Shown in pieces: positions 16,286 to 24,926 of a stretch of 64,000 nt of DNA (position 1 is the stretch's first letter; each line of letters opens with the position of its first letter). Position numbers and translations under genes: made by a program. The notes beneath the pieces are model-generated. The model made no database searches and was not told the origin of the DNA. It worked only from the letters and a program-made list of their open reading frames with translations. Source of the DNA: Phyllobacterium chamaecytisi (GTDB lineage Bacteria > Pseudomonadota > Alphaproteobacteria > Rhizobiales > Rhizobiaceae); the NCBI RefSeq assembly GCF_020164455.1, contig NZ_JAIQWW010000001.1, positions 248,001 to 312,000 on the forward strand. The letters are read 5' to 3'.

Positions 16286-16756
16286 ATGAATCTAATGTCC
16301 TACCTCTTCATGTATGCCTTGGACGTGGCACTCGCCGGAGTAGCTGCAAACTTCATACACCCACCAATGCCGACATTCCTGTTCGTGCTGGCCATCCTTT
16401 GGCTCGGGCCAATCGTGCTCGGATTCTGGGGATTTGTTAAATTTTGGGTGTTCTACCATCTTTACTTTAAAAAAAGACTTGTGCGGGCCATTCTCGCAGA
16501 TTTCTATGGGTCAAAGTTTCCCGTAGCAACTGAGTTCTTCGACATGGAAAGCTACGTCGAACACATCAGTCATAGTGCTGATGTCCCCGAGGCAGCAAAA
16601 ATGCGCGCCTCCGGAGCAGTCGGGATGGTACAAGCCTATCAATTTACCAAGCCGCTTACTATGAAACTCGCCTATATGGCAGCGTTTGAAGAAGCGATGA
16701 ATAGATATAGGCCGAACGAGTTTTTAGCCGAGTATAGACAGCCAGGAACAGAGTAG
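16286..16756 (+). CDS. Two-helix membrane protein, unknown
   Basis: A 156-residue protein. Residues 1-60 hold two long membrane helices (YLFMYALDVALAGVAANFI and FLFVLAILWLGPIVLGFWGF), and the remaining cytoplasmic part is mixed helix with a Tyr/Arg-rich end. The start at 16286 (MNLMSYLFMYALD) is preceded by GGGGGAT. It lies 100 bp upstream of the DUF6161-like gene on the same strand. Small membrane proteins next to large effectors are common in defence cargo. No family is recognised. Confidence 0.6.
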   Translation: MNLMSYLFMYALDVALAGVAANFIHPPMPTFLFVLAILWLGPIVLGFWGFVKFWVFYHLYFKKRLVRAILADFYGSKFPVATEFFDMESYVEHISHSADVPEAAKMRASGAVGMVQAYQFTKPLTMKLAYMAAFEEAMNRYRPNEFLAEYRQPGTE

Positions 16757-16855
16757 GCAACAACAAGACCACTGCGACAATTCAACTTGCAATCCTTCCC
16801 TACCCCACGCATAGATTGCGAAAATGGGGTTCAAGAAGCCGTAAGGCGGGGTAAC

Positions 16856-18058
16856 ATGGCTGTAATTGCTAAGTCGTCAGATATATTTCTCGAGTTGGAT
16901 TTTGGGCCCGAAAATGGAACCGTTAAATTTATCTCAATAGATGAGGTCAGAGCTTTTATTGAGACAGAATTTGCGGCATGGCAGTGGCTCTCCCAACCTC
17001 CTGTCATTAGTTCAGTAAATCAACCTTGGAATATCATTCAAAACCAAATCGCGAATGCGAGAAACTACGCACAGCGAGTGACGGATGCCGATCTAACCCA
17101 CTTGCAAGGCCTCAGCGCAGCCCTCGACAACGCGTTCGGTGTCCATCGAATTCCTTTAACGGTTTCGCGGGTATTTCAATTTATTGAGGAACTGAGGTCC
17201 GAATCGGCAATTACTGCTGCCGCAGCCATCGCTACCTGGATGAATTTAGGAGGTGTCGACACCTCCAAGTTTGCTCAACTTAAGGGCTCTGTATTGATGG
17301 TCGCATTCGACGCTGAGATAACGTCGAAAACACCAGTGGCCGTAAAGCGATCGCTGGAAAAGCTTAAGCAGCAGTTTCACGACTCTCGGGTCGCAACTGA
17401 AACAGAAGTCATAAAACATCACAACAATTTCAGATCTGATAGGTTGGCATTGCGAAAGGCGATGGCGCGCATGCTACGGCAGAGCAGAAAGGATTTAAGG
17501 AATTTTCGCGACCGAAAAGCGGTAGAGGTTGCCGAGTCGATTAAGAGCCTCGACGATACCCAAACTCTATACAGAGAACACATGAGAATTAAAGGGCCTG
17601 TTGAATATTGGTCTCATAAAGCAAGCGCGCATCGAACTTCCGCATTGAGTTACCGAACGAAACTGATGGTTTTCGCCGCCGTCGCAACAATTATTCTAGT
17701 GGGTTCACTGTACTTTTTGGCCAGCCACGCCATCGAAGTGGCGAATGCCGACAAGCCTCCAGCGGTTTATCTCATCCTAGTGACACTTGGTGTTGTCATC
17801 ACCACCATAGTTTTCTGGGTGGCGAGGATTATAACAAGGCTGTTCCTTAGTGAACATCACCTCGCTATCGACGCCGAAGAACGTTCTGTGATGGCGCAAA
17901 CATATCTAGCTCTTACAGCCGAAGGTTTAGCGTCAGACAAAGAGAGGGAGATCGTTCTCGCATCGCTATTTAGACCAACTGCGGATGGCATTGTGAAGGA
18001 TGACGCCGCGCCCGACCTATCTCCAGCCTCACTGATTTCGAAATTGGGTTCGCGGTAA
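16856..18058 (+). CDS. DUF6161-like membrane protein with coiled coil
   Basis: A 400-residue protein. The N-terminal third is soluble, residues ~190-270 are a long basic coiled coil (RSDRLALRKAMARMLRQSRK and following), then two membrane helices (FAAVATIILVGSLYFLASHA and YLILVTLGVVITTIVFWVAR), and a C-terminal segment RLFLSEHHLAIDAEERSVMA with TYLAL. That last motif I associate with the DUF6161 family; this is recall, not a search. The ATG at 16856 follows AAGGCGGGGT, so the open frame upstream to 16787 is not used. Family function is unknown. Membrane anchoring plus coiled coil suggests an effector or sensor in the island's defence cargo. Confidence 0.7.
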   Translation: MAVIAKSSDIFLELDFGPENGTVKFISIDEVRAFIETEFAAWQWLSQPPVISSVNQPWNIIQNQIANARNYAQRVTDADLTHLQGLSAALDNAFGVHRIPLTVSRVFQFIEELRSESAITAAAAIATWMNLGGVDTSKFAQLKGSVLMVAFDAEITSKTPVAVKRSLEKLKQQFHDSRVATETEVIKHHNNFRSDRLALRKAMARMLRQSRKDLRNFRDRKAVEVAESIKSLDDTQTLYREHMRIKGPVEYWSHKASAHRTSALSYRTKLMVFAAVATIILVGSLYFLASHAIEVANADKPPAVYLILVTLGVVITTIVFWVARIITRLFLSEHHLAIDAEERSVMAQTYLALTAEGLASDKEREIVLASLFRPTADGIVKDDAAPDLSPASLISKLGSR

Positions 18059-18303
18059 TCTTTGTATCTCCGTTGGTCGTTCCATGCTTGCTTTCCTCCA
18101 GACAGCGAAGGAAGCTGCCGGAATGTCTACCGTCTATCAAAAAGCTGGAGAGGTGGCCCAAAATAAAACGCGTCGACGTGTCTGGAAACGTCAACTATCG
18201 ATGATCATAACAGTTTAACTGGTGCAAAAAGTTGCCGTAGTGCTTTGACAAGCAATCGCTTTGCCTGTCATGAGTAGATGTGGCAAACGTCCTCAGGTGA
18301 ATA

Positions 18304-20091
18304 ATGTATTTAAAAAGTATTGAGCTCGAAAACAGTGGGCCTATTGCCTACCTTTCTTATCAATTTTCGTTTGATGCCGAGGGGAAACCAAAGCCGGTCG
18401 TATTCGTCGGACAAAACGGATCGGGTAAGAGCGTACTACTCTCCCACATAGTCAACACGATGATAACAGCAAAAGGTGCAGCCTTTACCGACGCAGAGGT
18501 AGAGTCTGGCAAGGTCTACAAGTTACGTAGTGCAGATTATATTCTTCATGGTGCAAACTACTCACGATCCGAAGTTAAATTTCAAAATGATCTATACCAA
18601 TCCGAATTCCAGCTTAGATTACCCAGGGGAGTTTTTGAAGAAAAACTGGGATATACTTCTATTGATAGTGCCTGGAACAACCTTGGCTTGAAAGACAATA
18701 CGGGACTCGCTTCGAATTTTCACGAAAAGGCTGACCAAATAAAGGACGCACTTCTTAATTTTAGCCTCTTATATTTCCCTGCAAACCGATTTGAGGACCC
18801 GGCTTGGTTGAATATCGACAATCTTCTTAATGTGGCAACCTACACGCACCACAAGAATATAGCGGGTGTGTCGAATCGCAAGATAATCAACTATTCGCCC
18901 TTGCGCGACAATCAGAATTGGCTGCTGGACATTTTGTACGACAGCTTTGCTCTTGAAAGGACAGTCCATTCCATCAAAGTCGGGGAACCAGCTATTATGC
19001 TACCTGTCATGGTGGAAGGAACTGGTCCGGCAACGAAATTGAGACAAGAGATTGAACGATTTTTCCTGACGTTGTTCCAAAGAGAAGGAGCACTCAACTG
19101 GAATGTAGGTCAAAGAGGGAGACGGCAATTAGCTTTGATTGGCGCGGGTTCTCCGATCGCCACAAATCTTTTTACACTCTCAACCGGACAGACTGGCCTC
19201 TTGAACGTATTTCTGACGCTGATAAGAGACTATGATCTTTCCAGAGCTCAATTTAACTCCTTAGCCGATGTTCGAGGCATTGCAATCATAGATGAAGTCG
19301 ATTTGCACCTTCACACGGAGCTACAACATACAATTTTGCCAGCTTTGATCGCACTGTTTCCTAAAGTTCAATTTGTGCTTACAAGCCATTCGCCTCTCTT
19401 TATCTTAGGCCTTCAAAAAGTACTCGGGAATGAAGGTTTCGATATCATTGAATTGCCGTCAGGTCAGCTGGTCGGCGTGGAGCGTTTTTCCGAGTTTGAA
19501 AAGGCATATAGGTACTTCAAGGATAGCGCACAATTTGAGGAAGATGTCCGGTCGTCGATTGTCAGCAGCCAAAAGCCTGTCCTTTTTGTAGAGGGATCAA
19601 TCGACGTTGATCTACTACAACAAGCAGCCGAATTGCTTGGACGACGTGAAAGTCTCGATAAGTACCGACTTTTGGACGCCAATGGCTATGGCGGCCTCGA
19701 CAAAATTTGGAAGCATTTCGATTCCCACCTCGCTCAATTAATGAACCAGCGAGTCACCTTGTTATATGACTGCGATGTTAGTAAATCGAACTCTAGCAAG
19801 CCAGGGGTTCGACGTCTTGCCATGCCACAACAGCAACGACGTTTGAAAAAGGGAATAGAAAATCTCTTTCCCGAGACTCTCATTCAACAGGCAAAAGAAG
19901 AACATCCAAAATTTATAGATGTCACCCCATCGTATGAAAAGCTCGTGCGGGGATCAGGTGTCATGGTGGATGAGCAATGGGAGGTCAACCCAGACGAGAA
20001 GAGAAACCTAGCAAATTGGATACTAGATAAAGCCACGGCTAATGACTTCGCTGATTTCTCGTCCATTTTCGATACAATCGACGCTGCTTGA
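18304..20091 (+). CDS. OLD-like AAA ATPase with TOPRIM-like domain
   Basis: A 595-residue protein of the SMC/RecF-like ATPase class. Walker A is GQNGSGKS at residues 36-43, the signature region is LSTGQTGLLNVFL near 296, Walker B is GIAIIDEVDLHLH near 325, and the switch His lies in LTSHSPLFILG. The C-terminal third begins KPVLFVEGSIDVDLL (about 425-439) and continues to LLYDCDVSK near 487, giving the Glu and DxD pattern of a TOPRIM metal site as in OLD nucleases and GajA. It appears to act alone: no UvrD-like (GajB) partner is adjacent. The 245 bp before it hold no gene. A phage-defence nuclease is the likely role, by family analogy. Confidence 0.8.
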   Translation: MYLKSIELENSGPIAYLSYQFSFDAEGKPKPVVFVGQNGSGKSVLLSHIVNTMITAKGAAFTDAEVESGKVYKLRSADYILHGANYSRSEVKFQNDLYQSEFQLRLPRGVFEEKLGYTSIDSAWNNLGLKDNTGLASNFHEKADQIKDALLNFSLLYFPANRFEDPAWLNIDNLLNVATYTHHKNIAGVSNRKIINYSPLRDNQNWLLDILYDSFALERTVHSIKVGEPAIMLPVMVEGTGPATKLRQEIERFFLTLFQREGALNWNVGQRGRRQLALIGAGSPIATNLFTLSTGQTGLLNVFLTLIRDYDLSRAQFNSLADVRGIAIIDEVDLHLHTELQHTILPALIALFPKVQFVLTSHSPLFILGLQKVLGNEGFDIIELPSGQLVGVERFSEFEKAYRYFKDSAQFEEDVRSSIVSSQKPVLFVEGSIDVDLLQQAAELLGRRESLDKYRLLDANGYGGLDKIWKHFDSHLAQLMNQRVTLLYDCDVSKSNSSKPGVRRLAMPQQQRRLKKGIENLFPETLIQQAKEEHPKFIDVTPSYEKLVRGSGVMVDEQWEVNPDEKRNLANWILDKATANDFADFSSIFDTIDAA

Positions 20092-20183
20092 AAGACGTCA
20101 TATCGTTAACGATATCGTTCGCAGATTCGCATCCGGACGCCGATTGCATTTATATGGGAGCGGTTAGGCACCGCTCTCTATAG

Positions 20184-20412
20184 CTATTTCCACGCCCTTG
20201 TCTGCTTGTGCGTTTTCATTGACTTGAGAACGTTCGCGCTAAATTCCCGCTGTTGGCGGTCCATAGCTTGCTCAATTCGTGCCACCGCGTCGGCGTCGGC
20301 TCCGGTCGCGTCAATGACCGGCGCATAGGTAATCGAAGGCCCGACAGCAGCAAATACAATATGATCCTCTGTTTTTATGACTAATGAACGAATCCTCTAC
20401 ATTATAGCACGC
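20184..20412 (-). pseudogene. C-terminal scrap of a phage tail tape-measure-type protein
   Basis: An open stretch with no start codon that encodes VGPSITYAPVIDATGADADA, then VARIEQAMDRQQREF and NVLKSMKTHKQTRAWK before the stop at 20184. This resembles the extreme C-terminus of rhizobial phage tape-measure/minor tail proteins. It lies between two plus-strand defence genes on the opposite strand, so it looks like a leftover from a prophage tail operon. It fills most of the gap between the OLD-like and KAP genes. Confidence 0.5.
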
Positions 20413-20480
20413 GAGCGATACACATCCGAACGCGTGTACAAACCTCTATTCGAAACAATGATGCTGGCTATGATGAGGCC

Positions 20481-22751
20481 ATGAGGGAGACTGTGTTGCA
20501 CAATCCAGAACATTCGATTGATCCGACAATCACCTTCAACCCTGATTCTGACAGACCGGTTGCCACGCGGGAAAGTGACCATTTCGGATTTGCGGGAATT
20601 GCTGAAAGATTGGCGCCTTCGATTCTCATGGCGTCTAAAAGCGATGGAATGGTCATAGGTCTAGAGGGAATATGGGGCTCCGGCAAAACGAGCCTACTAA
20701 ACTTGTTACGTGAAGAGCTGAACCGAAAAAAGGCATCCAATACTTACGTAATTTCTATATCTCCTTGGTTAAGTGGTGATAAGTCAAATCTTGTTAAATC
20801 ACTGCTCGATCCTGTAGCCGAAATATTAGAAAAGATCGAGCAAGCAAAAGACCAGGACAGAAACGCGAAGAAGAGCACTCGTTTCTTTAGATCAGCGAAG
20901 AGGAAGAGTACCGAACTGGGTAAAATGGTGAGGGCATACGGAGTTCGAACCGGACGAACGTTGGCTCCAGCGGTTCGATTCGCAGAATATTTTGTCCCGG
21001 GTTCAAAGATTGTTGCCGATGCCGCCGAACTAGGCGCCGAGTATCTGGAAAAGTTCGATCGACACGCCACGACGGCCGAGACAAAAGAAGACATAACGAA
21101 AAAAATATCAGAGCTCGCGGTAAGTTTTATAGTCATCATTGATGATCTCGACCGACTTGAACCCTATCAAGCAGTTGAAGTTGTCAGGCTAGTTAGGTCG
21201 GTGGCTGACTTTCCGAGAATTGCCTACTTAATGTGTTATGACCGGTCCGTTCTAGCCCAGGCATTAAAGCATGCGCTCAACATCGATGACGGAGATCATT
21301 TCCTCCAAAAGATAGTTCAACTAACTTTCGCATTACCATTGCCGGAGCCATTTGATCTACGAACAAGTTTTTTAGAAGAGGCAAAGATAATATATAAAAC
21401 GGTCAATAAGTCTGAGCTATCTTCTGATATTCTTGAAGATTTGAAATGGGCGGTTGATAGGCAAGGTGGGGCTCTACAGACACCCCGCGAAGTTAAGCTT
21501 GCCTTAAACGGTATTCGCTTCATCTATCCCTCCATAAGTGATGACGTCTATTTTCCGGATTTGTGCCGCCTGTTTCTCATCAAGACGACATTCCCGAAGC
21601 TTTATAGGTGGATGGAGGAGTATCTTTCCCTGAGATCAGTGTTAGTTACCAATGATGCTTCTATTGGAAATTCAGAAAAGAGCGAGCTAGGGGATCGCCT
21701 CACCGAATTACTTCCGATTGAGGAATCGGACTCCACTCGCTCGATTTGGAATCTTCGCCTGTTCATCCCAGGCGTAAAATATCATAAGGATGCTAAAGAA
21801 CGAGTCTTTGGTAGCACCTCATTAGAGGAGGTGCGGAAGTTGATCTCTATGAAACGGCTCGGCAGCCCAATACATTATCGCTTCTACTTTGCTCTTACGG
21901 CTCCCAAAAATGTTATGCCTGATCGGGATTTCGCCGCATTGCTTGCTCTGGCTAGAACAGATGTGTCGGAGCTGACGGAAAAACTGAAAGCATATGCCGA
22001 TCAAATACGAGTATCTGGCAAAAGTTGGTTTGAACACATTTTAGATCGTTTAGACACTGCCCAAATTGGTGCACTCGACACTGCCGCAGCGGAGGGGCTT
22101 GCAGTAGGGATCGCAAACAGCATGGATAGCGTTTTAAGCAAGAGAAGTGAGCCCCGCCCATTCACAATCTCCGTCGAGACCCATGCCAGGATTGTAGTTC
22201 GGGATTGTCTCAAGCAAATTAGAGCTAGCGACAGGCAACGGTTTATGGAAATATCTAGAAACCTTGTCAGTAACAGTATCTCTTTGAATTGGCTCGTCGG
22301 TACTTTCATCCGCACTGAGCTGCGTCAACACGGTATTGCGGGCGAAAGGTCTTCGCAACCTGAGGACTGGCTTTTTAGTGATAGTGAACTGGAGGAGCTC
22401 CGAGCAGCTCTGGGTTCAAGAACATCCACGAGCGAAACTCAAAATCAGATATCCGAAATGCCTGATGTGAGCGCATATTTGTTCGGTTGGAGAGACCTTT
22501 CAGGTTCGGAGCCAGTTACTGCTTGGGTTCAAGAATATGCAGAATCGAACAAAGGCTTCCTCGATTTACTCCAACATCTGAGAAGTTGGGCGTTGAGTGA
22601 TCGGGTCTACTATCCTCTTCACAGGTCCTCTGTGACGGCCTTCTTCGACTGGGAACAGGTTCTCGAAAGGCTAGACGATTTATCTCACACGGAGTTTGCC
22701 GAGAAGGTCAGCGACATACAATTGGCAATCAAACAAGGAGAGAACCATTAA
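20481..22751 (+). CDS. KAP family P-loop NTPase
   Basis: A 756-residue NTPase. Walker A is GIWGSGKTS at about residues 63-71 after the typical DHFGFAGIAERL lead. A long helical insertion (~100-200) contains a weakly hydrophobic stretch. Walker B FIVIIDDLDRLEPYQAVEV lies near 215-234, followed by DFPRIAYLMCYDRSVLAQAL, all diagnostic of KAP P-loop NTPases (Kidins220/ARMS/PifA). PifA excludes phage T7 from F-plasmid cells, and KAP genes are frequent in defence islands. The ~350-residue C-terminal part is unrecognised. The start at 20481 follows GAGG. Confidence 0.88.
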   Translation: MRETVLHNPEHSIDPTITFNPDSDRPVATRESDHFGFAGIAERLAPSILMASKSDGMVIGLEGIWGSGKTSLLNLLREELNRKKASNTYVISISPWLSGDKSNLVKSLLDPVAEILEKIEQAKDQDRNAKKSTRFFRSAKRKSTELGKMVRAYGVRTGRTLAPAVRFAEYFVPGSKIVADAAELGAEYLEKFDRHATTAETKEDITKKISELAVSFIVIIDDLDRLEPYQAVEVVRLVRSVADFPRIAYLMCYDRSVLAQALKHALNIDDGDHFLQKIVQLTFALPLPEPFDLRTSFLEEAKIIYKTVNKSELSSDILEDLKWAVDRQGGALQTPREVKLALNGIRFIYPSISDDVYFPDLCRLFLIKTTFPKLYRWMEEYLSLRSVLVTNDASIGNSEKSELGDRLTELLPIEESDSTRSIWNLRLFIPGVKYHKDAKERVFGSTSLEEVRKLISMKRLGSPIHYRFYFALTAPKNVMPDRDFAALLALARTDVSELTEKLKAYADQIRVSGKSWFEHILDRLDTAQIGALDTAAAEGLAVGIANSMDSVLSKRSEPRPFTISVETHARIVVRDCLKQIRASDRQRFMEISRNLVSNSISLNWLVGTFIRTELRQHGIAGERSSQPEDWLFSDSELEELRAALGSRTSTSETQNQISEMPDVSAYLFGWRDLSGSEPVTAWVQEYAESNKGFLDLLQHLRSWALSDRVYYPLHRSSVTAFFDWEQVLERLDDLSHTEFAEKVSDIQLAIKQGENH

Positions 22752-22791
22752 TTGGCGCGGCGTCTGTAGCTTATATTTGCACTTATCGAAG

Positions 22792-23061
22792 TTAAAGAAC
22801 TCGACCTAGAATGAAGGCTGTGACTGCTAGTATTGGGGTGCCAATTATCATCGCAATCAACCAGACGAACGCCGCGAAGAACGGTTTTGCGCTTGTGAGT
22901 TCATGGTATCGCATTTGGAAGTACGCGCCTAAGACCGCACCAACCCCCATGATTTGCCACATATGAACGAAAAGAATTCGGCCAATAATCATTCCGACGA
23001 TTAGGCCAAATGCTGGCGATAAGACCCGTAGAACGTCCTTGAATGTGCTATTTGTTTCCAT
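22792..23061 (-). CDS. Small membrane protein, unknown
   Basis: An 89-residue protein with three predicted helices (VLSPAFGLIVGMIIGRILFV, MGVGAVLGAYFQM, FVWLIAMIIGTPILAVTAFI). The start is uncertain: METNSTFKDVLR at 23061 gives a clean cytoplasmic N-terminus, while an ATG at 23097 would add 12 residues and has no better RBS. It is convergent with the KAP gene. A holin or immunity-type role is possible, but nothing in the sequence proves it. Confidence 0.5.
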   Translation of the reverse strand: METNSTFKDVLRVLSPAFGLIVGMIIGRILFVHMWQIMGVGAVLGAYFQMRYHELTSAKPFFAAFVWLIAMIIGTPILAVTAFILGRVL

Positions 23062-23136
23062 TACCCGCGTTGGTAAAGGACGCACGTTAAACCGCATTCA
23101 AAATGACGGGTAATATTTTACGGAATTCGTTGATTT

Positions 23137-23511
23137 TCACGGACCCAAGATATCGTCGTCTGCAACGTTCTCAGAAGGCCAATTCAACTTACCAGCACTA
23201 GCAGGCGTGGCGCCAAGTTGCCCTAAGACTTGTCGCAAAAGTTGCATACCAGGCACGCCTAAAGACGCAGTCTGAACCTGTGCCTGGAGTCGCGCTGCAA
23301 TTCCAACGACGCAACGATGACTACCATTGAGCCACGGCAAACGTTTCTCAAATTCCCGCCACGCTGCCGCTTGCTCTTTGGTCAGCCATGCAGGCGGTTT
23401 TCCAAGTGGTTCGTTGACGACGAGCTCGGCTCGGTTGCGGTAGCGCTGTGGATTTTTGGCAGCGGCGCCCGAGATACGGGCCGCACCAAGTGGTTTTCGT
23501 GGTGGTGCCAT
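23137..23511 (-). CDS. Terminase-small-subunit-like phage protein
   Basis: A 124-residue protein with a Pro/Arg/Ala-rich start (MAPPRKPLGAARISGAAAKN) then NEPLGKPPAWLTKEQAAAWR, FEKRLPWLNGSHRCVVGIAA and RLQAQVQ, the lead-in and helical layout of small phage packaging subunits that mark DNA for the large terminase. The start at 23511 follows GGGGGT. It is the last gene of the phage module, 112 bp after the prohead protease. No large terminase is present, so it would need a helper's packaging motor. The family call is moderate. Confidence 0.55.
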   Translation of the reverse strand: MAPPRKPLGAARISGAAAKNPQRYRNRAELVVNEPLGKPPAWLTKEQAAAWREFEKRLPWLNGSHRCVVGIAARLQAQVQTASLGVPGMQLLRQVLGQLGATPASAGKLNWPSENVADDDILGP

Positions 23512-23623
23512 AAATTTTACCCCCATTGTTTGATATGTGGACGTGCGCGCGAAGGCCCCACAACGGTCCGCGAAAAACCGCGTTTTGAGGGATTTGACCC
23601 ACCCCTCCCCATAAGGCTAGGCG

Positions 23624-24184
23624 CTAGTTAAGCCTGATCCTACGCGCCTTGAGGTCGAGCTCAATTTTCCGCCGAACAATCTCGCTTGCGCGGTGCGCTT
23701 CCAACGACCGCAACGCGGCGCTGGTGTTGCTGTAAGCGGGCCAAGTAACGATACTGACCTCATACAGGGTAATCTCTGTCAGAGTGCGAACTGGCAAACT
23801 GGTACCATCAACCCATGTCTCGGCTCGGACGCCGAATCCAAAGCTGCACTCCTTCAAATCCCGCCGACCAACTAGGCCTGTGATAGCCTGTCCATCCGGT
23901 GTCGACGGGTCAACGGTTAGCTCATACCGCAAACCCTTCGCGTCTTCGGCAAGCTTGAGCGTGCCGTTGCTCATTCGGCCGAGCACGCGCCCGTGGTCAT
24001 GATGAAGGAGGAAAACCACGTCATTCTCACGTAACGATCTAGCAAAGGCGCCTGGCTGAATTTTCTCGACAAACTCGCCAGCAATCACGGCCTCAGTGTG
24101 GAACGTTGCGGCGTAGCCGCTAATGATGTTGGCCTTTGGGTTATCCAGGGCACTGGCACGGGTTTCGAAGTCAGCGCAAGCCAT
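23624..24184 (-). CDS. HK97-family prohead maturation protease
   Basis: A serine protease (186 residues) that cleaves capsid scaffold and capsid protein during head assembly. Visible marks are GYAATFHTEAVIAGEFVEKI, GAFARSL, the catalytic-His segment VVFLLHHDHGRVLGR, the nucleophile segment KECSFGFGV, and TLYEVSIVTWPAYSNT. Length is normal for the family. The start at 24184 (MACADFETRA) follows GGAGCG and overlaps the previous small gene by 14 bp. No major capsid gene follows, where one would be expected. The protease may act on a helper's capsid or be a relic. Confidence 0.88.
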   Translation of the reverse strand: MACADFETRASALDNPKANIISGYAATFHTEAVIAGEFVEKIQPGAFARSLRENDVVFLLHHDHGRVLGRMSNGTLKLAEDAKGLRYELTVDPSTPDGQAITGLVGRRDLKECSFGFGVRAETWVDGTSLPVRTLTEITLYEVSIVTWPAYSNTSAALRSLEAHRASEIVRRKIELDLKARRIRLN

Positions 24185-24359
24185 GCTTACGCTCCAACGC
24201 CTGCAATCGTGCCTCACGCTTTGCGGCCGGAGATTCCCTGCGCATAGAACGGGCGATGGCGACGGGATCAGAGTTCAATCTAATATCCAGCGGCTTGCCT
24301 CGCACTAAAATCTTACGCGGCGCATTCCCGCGCTTGGCCTGGGCCTTTTCAATCGCCAT
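24171..24359 (-). CDS. Small basic phage-type protein
   Basis: A 62-residue, very basic protein (MAIEKAQAKRGNAPRKILVR start; ends RLQALERKHGLR). The ATG at 24359 sits just after the preceding gene's stop. An earlier in-frame ATG at 24386 would overlap that gene by 26 bp. It overlaps the prohead protease start by 14 bp, so it belongs to the same transcript. It could be a nucleic-acid-binding or assembly factor. No family is recognised. Confidence 0.55.
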   Translation of the reverse strand: MAIEKAQAKRGNAPRKILVRGKPLDIRLNSDPVAIARSMRRESPAAKREARLQALERKHGLR

Positions 24360-24360
24360 T

Positions 24361-24924
24361 TTAATAGCCCGCCCTTTTGGCTTCACCTAGCCAGCGAGGA
24401 ACGTGGCCGTCGCGATAGTCGCCGAGGAATGCCGGAGTCATCGGAACAAGTGAACCCCAACTAACGTCGTTCGCGTCTAGGTCGGAACGCAGTTCATCGT
24501 AGTGTGCGCGTGCAACCTGTACCTGTTCGAGGGCCTCGGCCATCGCTTTGACGCGGCGAGCATACTCAGGTTTGACCTTTGCGCAGACTGCCAGGCTGGC
24601 TTTTGAACGAGCGTCGGCGAGCCTGATTCTTATGATTTCCAGCGCATTCGCGATGGTCTTTAGATGGGTATCGATTTCACCCACTCGCTGCCGTGAGGTC
24701 GCTTTTCCCGACACCGGATCGCCTAACAGTGCGGCAACCTTGGGATCAACTTCTCGGCTGGTATCCGCCCGGATTGACGCGACAAGCCCGACGCGCTCGG
24801 CGGTAAACTTTGCCTGCTGGTCGAGGAGGTCGCGCTGCTTAGCGACCAATTCGGCGTAGGCGGGATCAGCGTCGGCAAGCGACGGCACGACGAATGGTAC
24901 GGTTTTCTGTTTTAGCAATGACAT
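24361..24924 (-). CDS. Coiled-coil phage-type protein, unknown
   Basis: A 187-residue protein, largely alpha-helical, with long Lys/Glu/Ala heptad-like stretches (AELVAKQRDLLDQQAKFTAE and VKAMAEALEQVQVARAHYDE) and a Trp/Gly-rich C-terminal tail. The start at 24924 follows CGGAGA, and only 2 bp separate it from the upstream gene's stop. Its position just upstream of the protease module recalls phage genes of accessory or scaffold type. I cannot name a family. Confidence 0.6.
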   Translation of the reverse strand: MSLLKQKTVPFVVPSLADADPAYAELVAKQRDLLDQQAKFTAERVGLVASIRADTSREVDPKVAALLGDPVSGKATSRQRVGEIDTHLKTIANALEIIRIRLADARSKASLAVCAKVKPEYARRVKAMAEALEQVQVARAHYDELRSDLDANDVSWGSLVPMTPAFLGDYRDGHVPRWLGEAKRAGY

Positions 24925-24926
24925 GG

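Noticed and set aside
18304-22751. Gabija system (GajA plus GajB) from the OLD-like and next large gene
   Set aside because: The second gene is a KAP NTPase, not a UvrD-like helicase.
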